A stretch of DNA of 17,208 nucleotides, from contig JAJYJL010000037.1 in the NCBI GenBank assembly GCA_021789565.1, positions 1 to 17,208 on the forward strand, in the 5' to 3' direction. Below the pieces are notes generated by a model. It did not search any database. It saw only the letters and a program-made list of their open reading frames with translations, and was not told where the DNA came from. Positions 7,769 through 15,829 of the stretch are shown in pieces. Source of the DNA: Acidobacteriota bacterium (lineage in GTDB: Bacteria > Acidobacteriota > Terriglobia > UBA7540). Both the position numbers and the translations under genes were made by a program. Positions within the stretch are counted from its first letter, which is position 1. The number at the start of each line of letters is the position of its first letter.

Positions 7769-9145
7769 ATGAACTCCGGAACCATTGCCAAGCTTCAAGA
7801 AGGTCTTCGTGGCGAGGTCATCCAGCCTGCTGATTCTGGGTACGACACCGCCCGTAAAGTTTACAACGGGATGATTGATAAGCGTCCGGCCATGATTGCC
7901 CGTTGTGTGGACGTTGCCGACATTATCGCGGCGGTTAAATTCGGCCGCGCAAACAATCTGCTGACATCCATTCGAGGCGGAGGCCATAACGCCGGCGGCC
8001 TGGGAGTCTGCAACGATGGCCTGGTCATTGACCTGTCGCGGATGAAAAACGTGCGCGTGGACCTCAAAGCTAAGACCGCCCGCGTTGCGCCCGGCTGCGT
8101 ATGGGGTGACGTTGACCACGCTGCACACGCATTTGGCATGGCAGTGCCCAGCGGTATTATTTCCACGACAGGGGTTGCGGGGCTGACCCTTGGCGGGGGG
8201 ATTGGCCACCTCTCCCGCAGGTACGGCCTGACCATTGACAACCTGCTTTCTGTGGACATGATCCTAGCGGATGGTCGCTTCGTTACCGCCGATGAGAAGG
8301 AGAACCCGGACCTTTTCTGGGCTGTCCGCGGCGGTGGAGGAAATTTCGGAGTCGTAACCTCCTTCTTATTTCGCCTGAACCCTGTCGATATGGTTCATGC
8401 CGGTCCGACCTTCTGGCCGCTGGATCAGACAGAACAAATCCTGAAAGCCTATCGTGAGTTTATTGTTCAGGCCCCGGAAGACGTGAATGGCTTTTTTGCC
8501 TTCCTGACCATTCCGCCCGTCCCAATGTTCCCTGAAAATCTGCACAACCAGAAAGTTTGCGGCGTTATGTGGTGCTGTACGGCAGCGCCTGATGCGGCGG
8601 AGAAGGGCACCCGGCCCATGAGGTCGGTTGGCAAGCCGGTGCTCGACCATGTGGGGCCAGTACCCTTCCCCATGGTCCAGAGCCTATTTGACGGATTATA
8701 TCCGTCCGGTCTCCAGTGGTACTGGCGCGCGGATTTCTTTAACGAAATTAGTGATGCGGCGGTGGCAGTGCACGCTGAGCACGGCGCCAAACTGCCCACG
8801 ATGCATTCTACGATGCACCTTTATCCCATCGATGGCGCGGCCCACCGTGTAAAGAGCAATGACACGGCATTCAGTTATCGCGACGCGAATTGGGCCGGCG
8901 TTATTGTCGGCGTAGACCCGGCCCCTGCAAATCGTGACAAGATTACGAAGTGGTGCAGGGAGTACTTTGACGCCATCCACCCGTATTCGTCAGGCGGGGC
9001 CTATGTGAACTTTATGATGGAGGAAGGCGAGGAGCGTGTTCAGGCATCTTTCCGCGACAACTACAAACGCCTGGCGGAGATTAAGAAAAAGTACGACCCG
9101 ACAAACTTCTTTCGGGTAAACCAGAACATCGTCCCGGCAAAATAA
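7769..9145 (+). CDS. FAD-linked oxidoreductase, berberine-bridge-enzyme type
   Basis: A 458-residue PCMH-type flavoprotein. The FAD domain shows the covalent-flavin motif SIRGGGHNAGGLGV, in which H73 is the expected 8-alpha-histidyl FAD attachment site, then APGCVWGDVD, GVAGLTLGGGIGHLSRRYGL and DLFWAVRGGGGNFGVV. The C-terminal BBE domain ends in KKYDPTNFFRVNQNI. In two-bond members a Cys lies in the GVCPTVG segment; here the corresponding segment reads GIISTTG, so a single covalent bond is predicted. Such enzymes oxidise alcohols, sugars or alkaloid-type substrates, passing electrons to O2 or another acceptor; the substrate is not predictable. No signal peptide is seen, so it is probably cytoplasmic. 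The ATG has AAGGAGA five bases upstream. It follows the globin and the 92-residue gene in the same direction and precedes a probable terminator. Confidence 0.92.
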   Translation: MNSGTIAKLQEGLRGEVIQPADSGYDTARKVYNGMIDKRPAMIARCVDVADIIAAVKFGRANNLLTSIRGGGHNAGGLGVCNDGLVIDLSRMKNVRVDLKAKTARVAPGCVWGDVDHAAHAFGMAVPSGIISTTGVAGLTLGGGIGHLSRRYGLTIDNLLSVDMILADGRFVTADEKENPDLFWAVRGGGGNFGVVTSFLFRLNPVDMVHAGPTFWPLDQTEQILKAYREFIVQAPEDVNGFFAFLTIPPVPMFPENLHNQKVCGVMWCCTAAPDAAEKGTRPMRSVGKPVLDHVGPVPFPMVQSLFDGLYPSGLQWYWRADFFNEISDAAVAVHAEHGAKLPTMHSTMHLYPIDGAAHRVKSNDTAFSYRDANWAGVIVGVDPAPANRDKITKWCREYFDAIHPYSSGGAYVNFMMEEGEERVQASFRDNYKRLAEIKKKYDPTNFFRVNQNIVPAK

Positions 9146-9188
9146 AGCCTGAACCGGACCCTGCTAAGAATCAGCACTGAGAGGCGAG

Positions 9189-9236
9189 AGGGGCCACTCA
9201 TCCAGGCTGATGGGAAATGGGCCCTTTCGTTTTTTG
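9189..9236 (+). terminator. Probable intrinsic terminator after the FAD oxidoreductase
   Basis: Outer arms AGGGGCC (9189-9195) and GGCCCTT (9220-9226) pair over seven positions with one G-T wobble; an inner CATC/GATG pair shortens the loop; a run TCGTTTTTTG follows directly. It lies 44 bases after the stop codon, between convergent genes. Confidence 0.6.
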
Positions 9237-9294
9237 ATTAAGCGACATGTATGCCTGTGGGCATGCGCGGGGGAAGGCTCGGCAGCGAAAAATG

Positions 9295-10143
9295 TTAGTT
9301 GAATTTCGTAACGCGTGCTGAGACATCCTGCGCAAAGCGGTCGATGAAACCGTTGATGTAGGTGGCCGGATTCAGTTGGTCGTCCTTAATGAGAGGTGTT
9401 AAATCAACACCGAAGATCACTGAAGTTGCCACATCTGTAGCATGCGACGCAAAATAGGTTGCGTTGGCTCTGCGCCGTCCGGCCGTCGCAAGGTCATACC
9501 TTTTGCCCCCGCAAATCTGCGAATCAAAAATGCCCACCAGCGACGTGGCCAGGTTTTCATGCGCGCTTACGTCGAACACAACCTTGTCATTATCATTCAG
9601 CCAATCGAGGTTTCGCCAGACTTCGCACCCGTAGAGTTTCTCGGGACGTGAACCGGCATCCATGCCACGGATGGCTTGGATGAGGCGCAGTGTGACGCCG
9701 ACGTGCGTATCATGCTTGTCAGCTAAATTATGCGTATAAACAGTCTTAGGCTTTGTAGCTTCAAGAAGTTTCTTAAGGTCAGCCACCACATCGGCGTTGT
9801 TTTTGTCCTTGACCGCTCCGCTCGTGTAATCGAGAAAGACCTGCGCCGAATATTCTCCCACGTAGGCGGCCTTGCGTTGTTCAACACGCCGTACCTTTTG
9901 CATGTCCTCGTCGGAATAGCTGGCGTAAAGGTCATCTCGCGGGCTACCCGCGCCGTTGGTCACCGTGACGCCGGTAAAGTGCTTGTCCGGTTTGCCAAAG
10001 CACTCCAGAATCCCATGGTAAGCCATGATTTCAAGGTCGTCCTGGTGAGCGCCAATGGCCATATGGGTTGAGCGTGCCAGTGCCTGCTCCGCGGGCGTTC
10101 CGTCCGGCACGTAAACTTCTGATCCGGGATTATGGAATTTCAT
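9295..10143 (-). CDS. PIG-L / LmbE-family deacetylase
   Basis: A 282-residue zinc-dependent deacetylase of the PIG-L/MshB family, which removes N-acetyl groups from GlcNAc-type substrates. The metal-site motif appears as GAHQDDLE (H33, D35, D36), with Gln where AHPDDE proteins have Pro; the second motif is LADKHDTHVGV (D142, H144, H147). A third conserved region is VTNGAGSPRDD. The start is the ATG at 10141-10143, with AGGAGG (10149-10154) five bases upstream; the GTG one codon earlier is too close to that site. It begins 15 bases after the stop of the ROK-type gene, and its ribosome site lies in that gap, so the two are almost certainly cotranscribed. No signal peptide is seen. The substrate is probably a sugar amide, perhaps the product or substrate of the ROK-type partner; this is inference. 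Confidence 0.9.
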   Translation of the reverse strand: MKFHNPGSEVYVPDGTPAEQALARSTHMAIGAHQDDLEIMAYHGILECFGKPDKHFTGVTVTNGAGSPRDDLYASYSDEDMQKVRRVEQRKAAYVGEYSAQVFLDYTSGAVKDKNNADVVADLKKLLEATKPKTVYTHNLADKHDTHVGVTLRLIQAIRGMDAGSRPEKLYGCEVWRNLDWLNDNDKVVFDVSAHENLATSLVGIFDSQICGGKRYDLATAGRRRANATYFASHATDVATSVIFGVDLTPLIKDDQLNPATYINGFIDRFAQDVSARVTKFN

Positions 10144-10158
10144 CACTTCCTCCTGACT

Positions 10159-11559
10159 TCAATGGGTTGCAGGCAGACTTGCCGCCGCGACGGCCTGCCC
10201 AACTCTCCGAGTTTTTTCATCCGGCAGATGGAGTTCAATCTTTTCCGCCAGTTCGGGGAATTCCGCCCGCAAAACTTCCTGCGCCTTGTTCAGGACGATG
10301 TTTCCGCCGTCGCCGGATGTCACGCGGCCGAGGATCAGAACGTGCCGAAGTTCATAGAAATCGGCGTAATGCGCCACACCATACCCGACATAGATCCCGA
10401 TAGTCTCAAAAATTGCCCGTGCGCGTTCGTCGCCGTTGCTCAGCAGGGACTGGACGGCCCTCAGTTGATCTGCCGGCCCCATCTTTGGGTCCAGTTGAAT
10501 GCCCGAAACGGGCGCCAGCCGGAAGACTGCCTGCTGGGAGAAGTACTGGGCGCCAACACCGGGGTCGCCGGACCACTCGTCCACAGGCGCTGCGGGGTCG
10601 TAATCCACGGGCACAAAGGCAAGCTCGTCGAGCCACGTGCTGATTCCACCGGTCGGCGTCACGTAACCGCCTGCCTGGCTGGACCCGAGCGCGATCCCGA
10701 GCACTGCATCGTCGTTCAAGGACATGGATCCCGCCAGCGCCGTAACCTCGCCATCGTTCACAACCACAAACGGAATACCTCCCCAGGCCTCCTGCAAATC
10801 AATAAAGAGGCGGGTTGTTTTTGTTTCAAACAAATCCTTTGGGATGCCCCGAAACAATGACGCGACGCGGGGACGGTTGTTGATGTAAACGCCCGCCGAA
10901 CTCCCGCCAATCGCGTCCACCCGAGGCATGTGGCTTGCCGCTGACTTCAGACCGGCCATGATCTCTTTAAAGTGGTAGGCCGGATCCGTGGAGTTGCGGG
11001 GATCCCAAACGATTTCCTCGCTGAACACAGACTTGCCGTCGATTACCGCCGCCACCTTACGGTCTGTCGCCCCCAGGTCAAAGCCAATGCGGCAGCCGTC
11101 CAGGTGCCTGCCGATCTGCAAGGAGCCTTCGGAAGCGCCGGGAACCTTGTCCGGCGAGGTAATCTCAACCGTAAAGGGATGCTCGTAAACGCCGCCCATA
11201 AACTCGGCATCGAACGCGCGAACTCCGGCGGAAGAATAAACCTGCCGGAGATGCTGGCCAATGCTCCTGGGGCCGCCTACGATCACGCGCCACCCTCCAC
11301 GCTGCCAGAGCAGCATCTTGAGCGTCCGCTCTGCATAGCGAAGGTTCAAGGGGGCCGAAGGGTGCGTTTCGTCAAACGCCTGCGTCCGGTAAACAGAGAT
11401 CGAGCCGTCGCCGCGCTCCAGGCCAATCACCAGGGGAACCGCTTTCCCCGACTCTTTCACGTTCTTGAGATAGGCGTGGTTTGCAAGCACAGCGGGCGCA
11501 AATTGAGGGTGCAACCGAGGCCTGACACGAGGTGTCGCGAGTTCATGAAGTCCGACCAT
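10159..11559 (-). CDS. ROK-type sugar kinase-like protein with N-terminal extension
   Basis: A 466-residue protein whose C-terminal two-thirds (from about residue 155) resemble the actin-fold ROK/sugar-kinase group: the phosphate-1 loop GFDLGATDRKVAAVIDG, then DAIGGSSAGVYINN, the VVVNDGEVTALAG segment at the position of the NDAN motif, and GIALGSSQAGGYV at the position of the glycine-rich adenosine/phosphate region. ROK proteins are usually about 300-320 residues; here about 150 extra residues precede the core and include PLVIGLERGDGSISVYRTQ and an RVIVGGPRSI segment. The usual ROK zinc motif (CxCGxxGC) is not visible. It could be a sugar kinase, a kinase-like regulator or a divergent BadF/BadG-type ATPase. 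The ATG at 11557-11559 follows AGGGAATTCAGG. It is followed directly by the PIG-L deacetylase, suggesting joint work on an amino sugar. Confidence 0.75.
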   Translation of the reverse strand: MVGLHELATPRVRPRLHPQFAPAVLANHAYLKNVKESGKAVPLVIGLERGDGSISVYRTQAFDETHPSAPLNLRYAERTLKMLLWQRGGWRVIVGGPRSIGQHLRQVYSSAGVRAFDAEFMGGVYEHPFTVEITSPDKVPGASEGSLQIGRHLDGCRIGFDLGATDRKVAAVIDGKSVFSEEIVWDPRNSTDPAYHFKEIMAGLKSAASHMPRVDAIGGSSAGVYINNRPRVASLFRGIPKDLFETKTTRLFIDLQEAWGGIPFVVVNDGEVTALAGSMSLNDDAVLGIALGSSQAGGYVTPTGGISTWLDELAFVPVDYDPAAPVDEWSGDPGVGAQYFSQQAVFRLAPVSGIQLDPKMGPADQLRAVQSLLSNGDERARAIFETIGIYVGYGVAHYADFYELRHVLILGRVTSGDGGNIVLNKAQEVLRAEFPELAEKIELHLPDEKTRRVGQAVAAASLPATH

Positions 11560-11747
11560 TCCTGAATTCCCTTCCGGACCGTCCTGCTATTGGTGTTATG
11601 CAGGTGCGCTTAAAACACCTCATCATAAGGGGATGCACGATGGGCGTCAAGAAAGAAGGCGCGCAGGCCCGGCTCAAACTTGCCAGACCCACGCGCCACG
11701 CTGCAGATTCAGTTGTTGGGCAGGATAGCAGTTCCAGACAACGCCTG

Positions 11748-13010
11748 CTAGCCGCGTTCCATCTGGCGGATCTTGAAGTACAGGCCCGAGATGGCGATCA
11801 CGATTGCGATCAGAGCAATGGCCAGTCCTTTTCTGCGGTAATCGCGCTCCTTCAGAGCTCCTACTCCGGCTTCGTACGCCTTCTGAGCAGTTTCAGTGCC
11901 CTGACTGGTCATCTTCAGAACGTCGGCGGCATTGAAGGTATGGACGGTGACGCGGGCTTTGATCAGGTCGCTGCGGGCGTTGGTCATTTCCAGCCTGGCG
12001 CTCGAGACCTCCATGCCGGACTTCTCCGCGTTGTTTAATACATCGTCAGCCTTCAGGTAAGTTGCCTTCAGCTTGTCAAGGCCCGCTGAAATTTCCTGCG
12101 CCGTCTTGTACCCATTGTCACCCCCCACGTGGCAGGTCACGCAAATTGCTTTCGGGCCAGTACCCACCCAACTGTCCTTGGGCGCGAGGATTTCATGATT
12201 GGAGTGGCACTGCACGCAACCGGGAAGGCCCATTTTGGCGAAAGCGGGACCGTGGGGGCTCTTTTCAAACAATTGCTGGTTCATGGCGTGGCACGTTCCA
12301 CACACGTTAGCCACCGAGCTCACTCCCGGAGGGGTAGCCCCGTGGTTGCCGTGGCAGGTGGTGCAGGTGGGTGCGGAGATATCTCCATTTTCCATCGCCG
12401 CGGCGTGAACGCTCTTCTTATAGAGTTCGTACTGGTTGGTCGGGATATTGTAGCCCTTCATGTAATTCGCGTCAGCATGGCAGCGCGCGCAGGTTTCGGC
12501 CACGTGGGTGGGATACACAGGTGCGCGCGTGTCAGTTACCGCACGGATGTCATGGACGCTATGGCAATCCACGCACACAGCCACTTTGGCATCTCCCTGC
12601 TTCAGCCGCTTGCCGTGCACGCTGGTGAAGTATTCGCTCACCTGGTCGGTGCGAAGGCTGGGGTTGAACTTCCTCATGTAGTTAGGATCGGAGTGGCAGC
12701 GGCCGCAGAATGCCGGAATCTGCGCCTTGTTCGGAGCGCCGCGGAAACCCTTGGCCGGACTCATCGCATTCATTGAAGCATCATTGGGGTCCCCACCGTG
12801 ACAGTCTGCGCAACCCAGACCCTGCTGGTGGTGAATGTCTTCTGAAAACAACTTGGCGGGCTTGCCGAAGTTGCCCGGAAGGTTAGAGTGGCACGCCACG
12901 CACGAATCTTTTGGCGGCGCAGCCGACAGGAGGCTCAGGCCACAAAGCATTATGACCACCCCGATGGCACAACCGATTATCCGTGAGCTGCTGATTGGAG
13001 GTCTTTTCAT
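11748..13010 (-). CDS. Membrane-anchored nonaheme cytochrome c
   Basis: A 420-residue protein with nine CxxCH haem-c motifs, at residues 37 (CVACH), 67 (CADCH), 102 (CGRCH), 146 (CVDCH), 174 (CARCH), 216 (CTTCH), 237 (CGTCH), 265 (CVQCH) and 290 (CVTCH). Upstream His residues in SVHG, SVHA and SPHG contexts are likely sixth ligands. An N-terminal hydrophobic segment (11-31) exports the protein. A helical, probably coiled-coil stretch (303-390) leads to a C-terminal membrane helix (395-412), so the haem domain is tethered on the periplasmic face. I chose the ATG at 13008-13010 (MKRPPISSS); an ATG at 13017-13019 is equally possible, and longer starts overlap cytochrome b. It is the last gene of the bc operon, 37 bases after cytochrome b, and probably takes electrons from the Rieske/cytochrome b core. 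Confidence 0.93.
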   Translation of the reverse strand: MKRPPISSSRIIGCAIGVVIMLCGLSLLSAAPPKDSCVACHSNLPGNFGKPAKLFSEDIHHQQGLGCADCHGGDPNDASMNAMSPAKGFRGAPNKAQIPAFCGRCHSDPNYMRKFNPSLRTDQVSEYFTSVHGKRLKQGDAKVAVCVDCHSVHDIRAVTDTRAPVYPTHVAETCARCHADANYMKGYNIPTNQYELYKKSVHAAAMENGDISAPTCTTCHGNHGATPPGVSSVANVCGTCHAMNQQLFEKSPHGPAFAKMGLPGCVQCHSNHEILAPKDSWVGTGPKAICVTCHVGGDNGYKTAQEISAGLDKLKATYLKADDVLNNAEKSGMEVSSARLEMTNARSDLIKARVTVHTFNAADVLKMTSQGTETAQKAYEAGVGALKERDYRRKGLAIALIAIVIAISGLYFKIRQMERG

Positions 13011-13022
13011 AATCCGCATCGC

Positions 13023-13039
13023 AAAGGCAAGATGCCTTT
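13023..13039 (-). repeat. Perfect hairpin between cytochrome b and nonaheme cytochrome genes
   Basis: On the minus strand AAAGGCA-TCT-TGCCTTT forms a 7-base-pair stem with a 3-base loop, within the 37 bases between the cytochrome b stop and the nonaheme cytochrome start. The left arm holds the only Shine-Dalgarno-like bases (AAAGG) near the start, so pairing could limit translation. There is no T-run long enough for a standard terminator. Confidence 0.4.
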
Positions 13040-13047
13040 CATTGAAC

Positions 13048-14133
13048 CTAAAAAATGGCCAGACAAGAGAGCACAATGATGTATCCGAGAGCGAATACCC
13101 CAAGGCCCGTAAAGAAACGCGTGCCGCGCCCGAATCGCGCTTTGCGGTCAAGGAACGGAATGACCAGCCAGAGGGCTCCTGCCAGGCCGAACAGCATCAG
13201 GCCGAGAAGCTCGCCGTCCATGAAGAAGACTTTTGACGGCAGATATTTCAGGGTCTGAAACATGAAAAGGAAGTACCACTCCGGATGAATCCCGGCCGGC
13301 GCGGATGCAAATGGATTGGCCTTCGTTCCAAGCTCCCAGGGAAAGATGGCGGCCAGCGCTCCCAGGACGCCGAGGGCACCGTACCATCCCATCATGTCCC
13401 GAAGCAGAAAGTTCGGGAAAAACGGCATGGAACGCTCGGGTTCCTTCCCTTCCTTGATCTTCTGTTCCACCCCCGGAGGAACGCTCATTCCCAGCTTTTG
13501 GACCAACAGCAGGTGCAGAGCGAGAAGCAGGGTGGCGATCCCTGGCAACACCGCTACGTGGAAACCGAAGAAGCGTGTCAGCGTGGCCCCGGTGACTTCA
13601 TTGCCGCCCCGCAGGAACACTTTGATCCAATTGCCGATGAGGGGCACAAAGCCTGCCATGTCCGTGCCCACTTTGGTGGCGAAGAATGCCAGCGTGTTCC
13701 AGGGAAGGAGATATCCGGAAAATCCAAACGCCAGCACGATGAAGAAAAGCAACATGCCGCTAACCCATGTCAATTCGCGTGGCTTCCGGTATGCCTTCAT
13801 GAAAAAGACGCTGAACATGTGGATGAAGACGATAAGAATCATCAGGTTGGCGGACCAACTGTGGATGGAACGGATCAGCCATCCGAACTTGACCTGGGTC
13901 ATGATGAACTGGACGCTTTCGAAAGCGCCCGTGGCGGTCGGCCGGTAATACATCAGCAGCAGGATGCCAGTGAGCACCTGGATGATGAAGAGAAAGAGCG
14001 CCATCCCACCCAGGTAATACCAGATGGTGTGGCGATGGATCGGCACTCGCTTGTGACGGAGGAACGCCTCGAGGTCCTCTCCGCCGAGGCGCTCGTTAAG
14101 CCACTCTATTGTGCGACGTTTAAGGTCAGCCAT
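13048..14133 (-). CDS. Cytochrome b of a bc/b6f-type complex (fused b6 plus subunit IV)
   Basis: A 361-residue membrane protein, the quinol-oxidising core of a bc-type complex. Four haem b ligands are visible: H91 and H105 (in RSIHSWSAN and VFIHMF), H192 and H207 (in FFGFHVAV and LALHLLL). The spacing of 14 and 15 residues is that of b6f-type proteins rather than the 14/14 of mitochondrial-type cytochrome b. The Qo-site motif PEWY is at 284-287 ([13 protein letters not shown]), so the subunit IV part is fused to the b6 part; about seven to eight helices are seen. The position matching Cys35 of cyanobacterial b6, which binds the extra haem ci, is Tyr40 here. The start lies two bases after the Rieske stop codon, so translation is probably coupled. 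Located in the inner membrane. Confidence 0.97.
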   Translation of the reverse strand: MADLKRRTIEWLNERLGGEDLEAFLRHKRVPIHRHTIWYYLGGMALFLFIIQVLTGILLLMYYRPTATGAFESVQFIMTQVKFGWLIRSIHSWSANLMILIVFIHMFSVFFMKAYRKPRELTWVSGMLLFFIVLAFGFSGYLLPWNTLAFFATKVGTDMAGFVPLIGNWIKVFLRGGNEVTGATLTRFFGFHVAVLPGIATLLLALHLLLVQKLGMSVPPGVEQKIKEGKEPERSMPFFPNFLLRDMMGWYGALGVLGALAAIFPWELGTKANPFASAPAGIHPEWYFLFMFQTLKYLPSKVFFMDGELLGLMLFGLAGALWLVIPFLDRKARFGRGTRFFTGLGVFALGYIIVLSCLAIF

Positions 14134-14135
14134 AG

Positions 14136-14618
14136 TTATGCGTTCCGAACAACGACGATGTCTTCGCCTTGGATATGAACTTGATATTGTGCCAGCGGCC
14201 GCGGCGGCGGACCGCTGATGTTTCGGCCTTGCAGATCGTACATGCCGTTATGGCACGGACACCAGATTTCGTGCAGGTCCGATCGGTATTGCACTGTACA
14301 ACCCAGGTGGGTGCATACGGCGGTAAACGCCCGGTAATTTCCGTCAGCAGTTCGTATCAGAATGGCAGGCGTTGACCCGAATTTGAAAACCTTTGCCGCA
14401 TTCTCCTTAAGTTCTCCCACCTTTGCCGCTACCACCGAAAGGTTGGTCGATTCGCCGACCGGTGGGGGTATCACGTACCGGATGGCCGGGTAGATGAAGG
14501 AAACAATGGTGCCCAGCACTCCAGCGCCCAGAATCAGGTTTACCCAGCGCCGGCCTGAGTCGAACTTTGCATCCTCCGGGCCCGATGCGGATTTTCCGGG
14601 GTTGGGATCAGCCGTCAT
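14136..14618 (-). CDS. Rieske iron-sulfur protein of the bc complex
   Basis: A 160-residue membrane-anchored Rieske protein that takes one electron from quinol at the Qo site. The 2Fe-2S ligands are in CTHLGC (102-107) and CPCHNG (120-125), with the GPPPRPL loop at 137-143. One membrane helix at about 25-45 follows a basic RR pair (R23, R24), fitting export by the Tat route usual for Rieske proteins. I chose the ATG at 14616-14618, which has GGAGG eight or nine bases upstream; an ATG at 14637-14639 would add seven residues but has GAGG only one base away. It ends two bases before cytochrome b and starts 92 bases after the pentaheme cytochrome gene. Its length and domain order are normal for the b6f/bc group. 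Confidence 0.96.
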   Translation of the reverse strand: MTADPNPGKSASGPEDAKFDSGRRWVNLILGAGVLGTIVSFIYPAIRYVIPPPVGESTNLSVVAAKVGELKENAAKVFKFGSTPAILIRTADGNYRAFTAVCTHLGCTVQYRSDLHEIWCPCHNGMYDLQGRNISGPPPRPLAQYQVHIQGEDIVVVRNA

Positions 14619-14710
14619 GCGATTCTCTCCTCCGTTCATGCCTCAAGTTCTTAGCAGTCATTTTTGACTCAATAGCGTACTCGCCCTGTTACACAAACCC
14701 AGCCGGGGCT

Positions 14711-15829
14711 TTACTGCACAAACTGCGTGAAGCTGAGGAATTTCACTTCCTGCTGCGCTTTGGTTGCGGCCGACGGCGAATAGAAGTAATAAAAGTCCGC
14801 CTGCACCGTCGAACGGATGCCCTGCGGTACTTTAAAGGTGAAAGACTCTTTCTTCGTCTTTCCCGGAGCCAGGCGGGTGTCTGAAACCACTTTTGCCGCC
14901 CTCATAAAAACCAGGTCCTCGCGGTTGAGGATCCTGCCATGCTGGTCTGCTACCACACGCGTGAAGACCCTCTTCTGGTGCAGCGGCGTGCCTCCAAAAG
15001 GAAAAGCGCTGACCTCCAGGATCAGTTTCCGCAGCGGCGAGCCCGTGGGCACCATATGCCCGGCCCCCTGATTGGTGACATCCACTTCCACCTGGAGCTG
15101 TCCACCGTCGTGCGATACGGCGAGTTTGCCGCGGATGGCCTTGTTCAACTGTGTCAGCGAGTGGCTGCCGGGCATTTCATGCAGGTTGATGCCTGCATTC
15201 GGCGTCATCTTCACCCTTGGATCGACAACCGCGCCCTCCACACGATACATATGGCATGATTGGCACCCTTTGTGCTCTGCGGGGTAAGGGCCGTTCTTCC
15301 ACTCGCTGTAGGTGGTGAGCACCGGAAATCCCAGCGAGTTCTTGTACTGATGGCAGGTCGCGCAAAGGACCGACGAGGTGTGCACGGGTGAGTAAGCGGT
15401 GCCGTGCGCAGGCGAGGTGATCCCTTTCCACGGCCCCTCCTTCACGTTGTTGTAAACCACTACAGCCTTGGGATTGACTCCACTCATGTTCACACTTCGG
15501 ATCGAATGGCAGTAGTCACAAGTGATGCCTTCCCAGGTTACCTTGCGCACAAGCTCCAGGTCGCCGGTCGCCGCAATGGTCGGAGCATGGCAGCCCAGGC
15601 AAACGGCACGCGCCTGTGGTCCGAGATCGGCATTGGCCATCTGTAAAGCGTCCTGGAACAGCCGGCTCTCCATGGCTTGTGAATGGACGGATTGCTTCCA
15701 GCCCTCTTCGATGGCCCGGTGGCAGTTGCCGCAGTACTCGGCGCTCTCGGGCATTTGCGCCGCAACCGCCGAACTGAAGGCTGCCGCCATCATGAACATA
15801 AAAGCTAGCAGGTAGGAGCATTTGAACAT
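14711..15829 (-). CDS. Periplasmic pentaheme cytochrome c (cytochrome c554-like)
   Basis: A 372-residue exported cytochrome. A signal peptide is clear (residues 1-24, ending AVAAQ). Five CxxCH motifs follow: CGNCH (33), CLGCH (77), CDYCH (104), CATCH (156) and CQSCH (189). The pattern YCGNCHRAIEEGWKQSVHS and the WEGITCDYCHS segment resemble the cytochrome c554 / multihaem oxidoreductase group. The C-terminal part (about 215-372) has no haem motif and looks like a beta-sandwich, with LQVEVDVTNQGAGHMVPTG and AFPFGGTPLHQ. The ATG at 15827-15829 has GGGAGG seven bases upstream. It is the first gene of the operon with Rieske, cytochrome b and nonaheme cytochrome c, and probably carries electrons to or from the bc core. 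No extra membrane helix is seen, so it is probably soluble or loosely bound. Confidence 0.93.
   Translation of the reverse strand: MFKCSYLLAFMFMMAAAFSSAVAAQMPESAEYCGNCHRAIEEGWKQSVHSQAMESRLFQDALQMANADLGPQARAVCLGCHAPTIAATGDLELVRKVTWEGITCDYCHSIRSVNMSGVNPKAVVVYNNVKEGPWKGITSPAHGTAYSPVHTSSVLCATCHQYKNSLGFPVLTTYSEWKNGPYPAEHKGCQSCHMYRVEGAVVDPRVKMTPNAGINLHEMPGSHSLTQLNKAIRGKLAVSHDGGQLQVEVDVTNQGAGHMVPTGSPLRKLILEVSAFPFGGTPLHQKRVFTRVVADQHGRILNREDLVFMRAAKVVSDTRLAPGKTKKESFTFKVPQGIRSTVQADFYYFYSPSAATKAQQEVKFLSFTQFVQ

Noticed and set aside
7366..7833. 155-codon frame between the 92-residue gene and the flavoprotein
   Set aside because: It starts at TTG inside the upstream stop region, overlaps the flavoprotein start and shows no motif.
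11602..11620. AGGTG/CACCT hairpin between the nonaheme cytochrome and ROK genes as a terminator
   Set aside because: Only five base pairs, a nine-base loop and no T-run on either side.
13285..14178. 297-codon plus-strand open frame antisense to cytochrome b
   Set aside because: A shadow of the cytochrome b gene; rich in His, Glu, Gln and Lys as expected from reversed hydrophobic codons.
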